A stretch of 7,172 bases of DNA from Anaerolineae bacterium (GTDB lineage Bacteria > Chloroflexota > Anaerolineae > Anaerolineales > Villigracilaceae), in the NCBI GenBank assembly GCA_003524705.1, contig DQGV01000116.1, positions 1 through 7,172 on the forward strand. The letters are read 5' to 3'. Below the pieces are notes generated by a model, which was not told where the DNA came from, did no database searches, and saw nothing but the letters and a program-made list of their open reading frames with translations. Position numbers and translations under genes: made by a program. Below are positions 6,045 to 7,172 of this stretch, in pieces (position 1 is the first letter of the stretch; the number at the start of each line of letters is the position of its first letter).

Positions 6045-6944
6045 ATGGAAAAACCCACAGCCCTAATCGTCGAAGACGACCGCGATATTGTCGCGTTGTT
6101 TCGGCATGTATTAGATGTGGCAGGCTATCATACAGAAATTGTGCTAGACGGCAAAGACGCCATGGAACGACTAGAAGCCTTTACACCCAACATCGTTCTG
6201 CTTGATTTGCAATTGCCGAGAATGAGCGGGGTGGATATTTTGAAAAACATGCGCGACAACGAGCGTTTGAAAAGCGTGCCTGTCGTGGTCATTACAGCCT
6301 ATGCCCCCATTGCAGATACTTTACCCGTTGAGCCTGATTTATTATTGCTCAAGCCTGTGGATATTAATCAACTCAGCAATTTAGTGCAACGCTTACAGAC
6401 AACAAGTGGCACAATCAACGAGCCATCACATGATAAATCCACAGGTTTGTATTCATATTCGTTTTTCAATGTGCGCCTCACTTTTTCTTTAGAACGCATC
6501 AAACAAAGTGCGTTCAGAAGGTTTGGCGTTCTGTTTGCAGAAGTAGACCAACTCCCCAAACTCAAAAGCCAAATTAGCCAAAGTGAATATGACGACTTTT
6601 TGCGTAAACTGGCTGACCAATTTCGCATGACGCTTCGCCCGACCGACACGATGGCTTGGTCTGGCAACCATTATCTTTTCTTTACGTTGATAGAAGATAT
6701 TCCTAGCCCAGAAGCCCCGCTGAAAATTGCCTCCCGTGTTAAAGACAGCATGAAACGCTTTATTGAAAATCGTCACCACGATTTAGAGATGAAAGCCAAT
6801 GTTGGTGTTTTGTTATGTGATGCTGAATATGAAAATATACAAAAAGTTTTACGAGATATTGAACTTGCCCGCACTTATTTACGTGAAGGTTTATATACAA
6901 ACCCCTCTATCTTTGACCGTGAAATGCTAGCCGCCAAAGGCTAA
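6045..6944 (+). CDS. Response regulator: REC domain plus degenerate GGDEF domain
   Basis: This 299-residue cytoplasmic protein has two parts. Residues 4-118 are a REC domain with acidic residues E10-D11-D12, phospho-acceptor Asp54 in L-L-D-L-Q-L-P-R-M-S-G, Thr84 and Lys103, so phosphorylation by a histidine kinase is expected. The Thr-to-Lys spacing is short (19 residues against 22 in CheY), and the aromatic switch position before the Lys is Leu100. Residues about 130-290 resemble a GGDEF domain: D-K-S-T-G-L-Y at the start, F-A-E-V-D-Q-L for the first metal strand and A-N-V-G-V near 251. The signature GGDEF is replaced by G-N-H-Y-L (207-211), so diguanylate cyclase activity is very unlikely, but R198-P-T-D201 keeps the RxxD inhibitory-site pattern. 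It may instead sense c-di-GMP or bind a partner protein (inference). No histidine kinase gene is adjacent. Its 3' end overlaps the convergent gene by 18 bp. Confidence 0.9.
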   Translation: MEKPTALIVEDDRDIVALFRHVLDVAGYHTEIVLDGKDAMERLEAFTPNIVLLDLQLPRMSGVDILKNMRDNERLKSVPVVVITAYAPIADTLPVEPDLLLLKPVDINQLSNLVQRLQTTSGTINEPSHDKSTGLYSYSFFNVRLTFSLERIKQSAFRRFGVLFAEVDQLPKLKSQISQSEYDDFLRKLADQFRMTLRPTDTMAWSGNHYLFFTLIEDIPSPEAPLKIASRVKDSMKRFIENRHHDLEMKANVGVLLCDAEYENIQKVLRDIELARTYLREGLYTNPSIFDREMLAAKG

Positions 6945-7172
6945 CTTTGTAAACACCACTTCCAACACACCACCTGCCACAGCCAAAGATTTATCTGAAA
7001 CCAAACGAATCAAATCGGGGTCATTGCGAGAATCAACATCACCAATTTTCATGCCTTCCATCACATCTACTTTTGGATGAATCAAGCCACGTAAGATTCC
7101 ATCAAACGGGCTGACGACTGGCTGATTATTTATCAAACAAATTTTTTCGCCTGCTTTACAAACATCACCAAT
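6927..7172 (-). CDS. yqeB: YqeB/EF2563-family selenium-dependent molybdenum hydroxylase accessory protein, partial
   Basis: The C-terminal 82 codons are visible; the frame is open to the right edge and the start is outside the window. The segment begins I-G-D-V-C-K-A-G-E-K-I, continues with V-V-S-P-F-D-G-I-L-R-G-L-I, then G-M-K-I-G-D-V-D-S-R and S-D-K-S-L-A-V-A-G-G-V-L-E. This run matches my memory of the C-terminus of the YqeB/EF2563 family, proteins found with selenium-dependent molybdenum hydroxylases and thought to help mature their cofactor. The first part resembles a small barrel or hammerhead-type fold. A TTG at 7136 could be read as a start but lies inside the conserved region, so it is not one. 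The stop lies inside the last codons of the response regulator gene on the opposite strand. Family assignment is from motif memory, without a search. Confidence 0.75.
   Translation of the reverse strand: MGDVCKAGEKICLINNQPVVSPFDGILRGLIHPKVDVMEGMKIGDVDSRNDPDLIRLVSDKSLAVAGGVLEVVFTKLAFGG

Noticed and set aside
6368..6779. Minus-strand open frames inside the response regulator gene
   Set aside because: The opposite strand encodes a clear REC plus GGDEF-like protein; the antisense frames have no motif or start signal.
7021..7030. A second copy of the dispersed repeat core (TCATTGCGAG)
   Set aside because: Only 10 nt match the element at 3789-3798, there is no second arm, and the stretch encodes conserved residues of the YqeB-like protein on the minus strand; a chance match.

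Overview
The window looks like ordinary chromosomal DNA from a low-to-medium G+C bacterium (roughly 40% G+C by eye). A member of the Chloroflexota, probably class Anaerolineae, is the best guess. The clues are a lipoprotein with a Pro/Thr-rich linker and an SH3 domain, an EF-G2-type translation factor, a response regulator with a decayed GGDEF domain, and a YqeB-type molybdenum-hydroxylase accessory protein. This taxonomic call is inference from gene types and style, not from a marker gene.

Layout, left to right. (1) 1-378, minus: N-terminal part of an SH3-domain lipoprotein whose C-terminus lies outside the window. (2) 379-440: compact divergent promoter region. (3) 441-2275, plus: a two-gene unit, a HEAT-repeat protein followed by a multi-pass membrane protein whose ATG overlaps the upstream stop by 4 nt. 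(4) 2277-3773, minus: a membrane-anchored thioredoxin-like protein followed, after a short gap carrying a small direct repeat, by an alkaline-phosphatase-superfamily metalloenzyme. The metalloenzyme ends 1 nt from the plus-strand membrane-protein gene. (5) 3774-3913: intergenic region with a dispersed palindromic repeat and a near-consensus sigma70-type promoter. (6) 3914-5995, plus: complete EF-G2-like translational GTPase. (7) 6045-6944, plus: response regulator (REC plus degenerate GGDEF). (8) 6927-7172, minus: C-terminal part of a YqeB-family protein, overlapping the response regulator tail-to-tail by 18 bp. The largest stretch without a gene is the 140-nt region in (5). I see no rRNA, tRNA, CRISPR, insertion sequence or origin.

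How the parts relate. The HEAT and membrane genes are almost certainly co-transcribed and probably translationally coupled, so the HEAT protein may act with the membrane protein. The thioredoxin and metalloenzyme genes share a strand but have no obvious functional link. EF-G2 and the response regulator appear to have separate promoters. Two plus-strand genes (441 and 6045) have a -10-like hexamer exactly 6 nt before the ATG and no Shine-Dalgarno sequence, which points to leaderless transcripts. I found no clearly new multi-gene system. The most interesting leads are a GGDEF domain that lost its catalytic motif but kept an RxxD inhibitory-site motif, and an unrecognised membrane protein with a His/Asp-rich loop paired with a HEAT protein.
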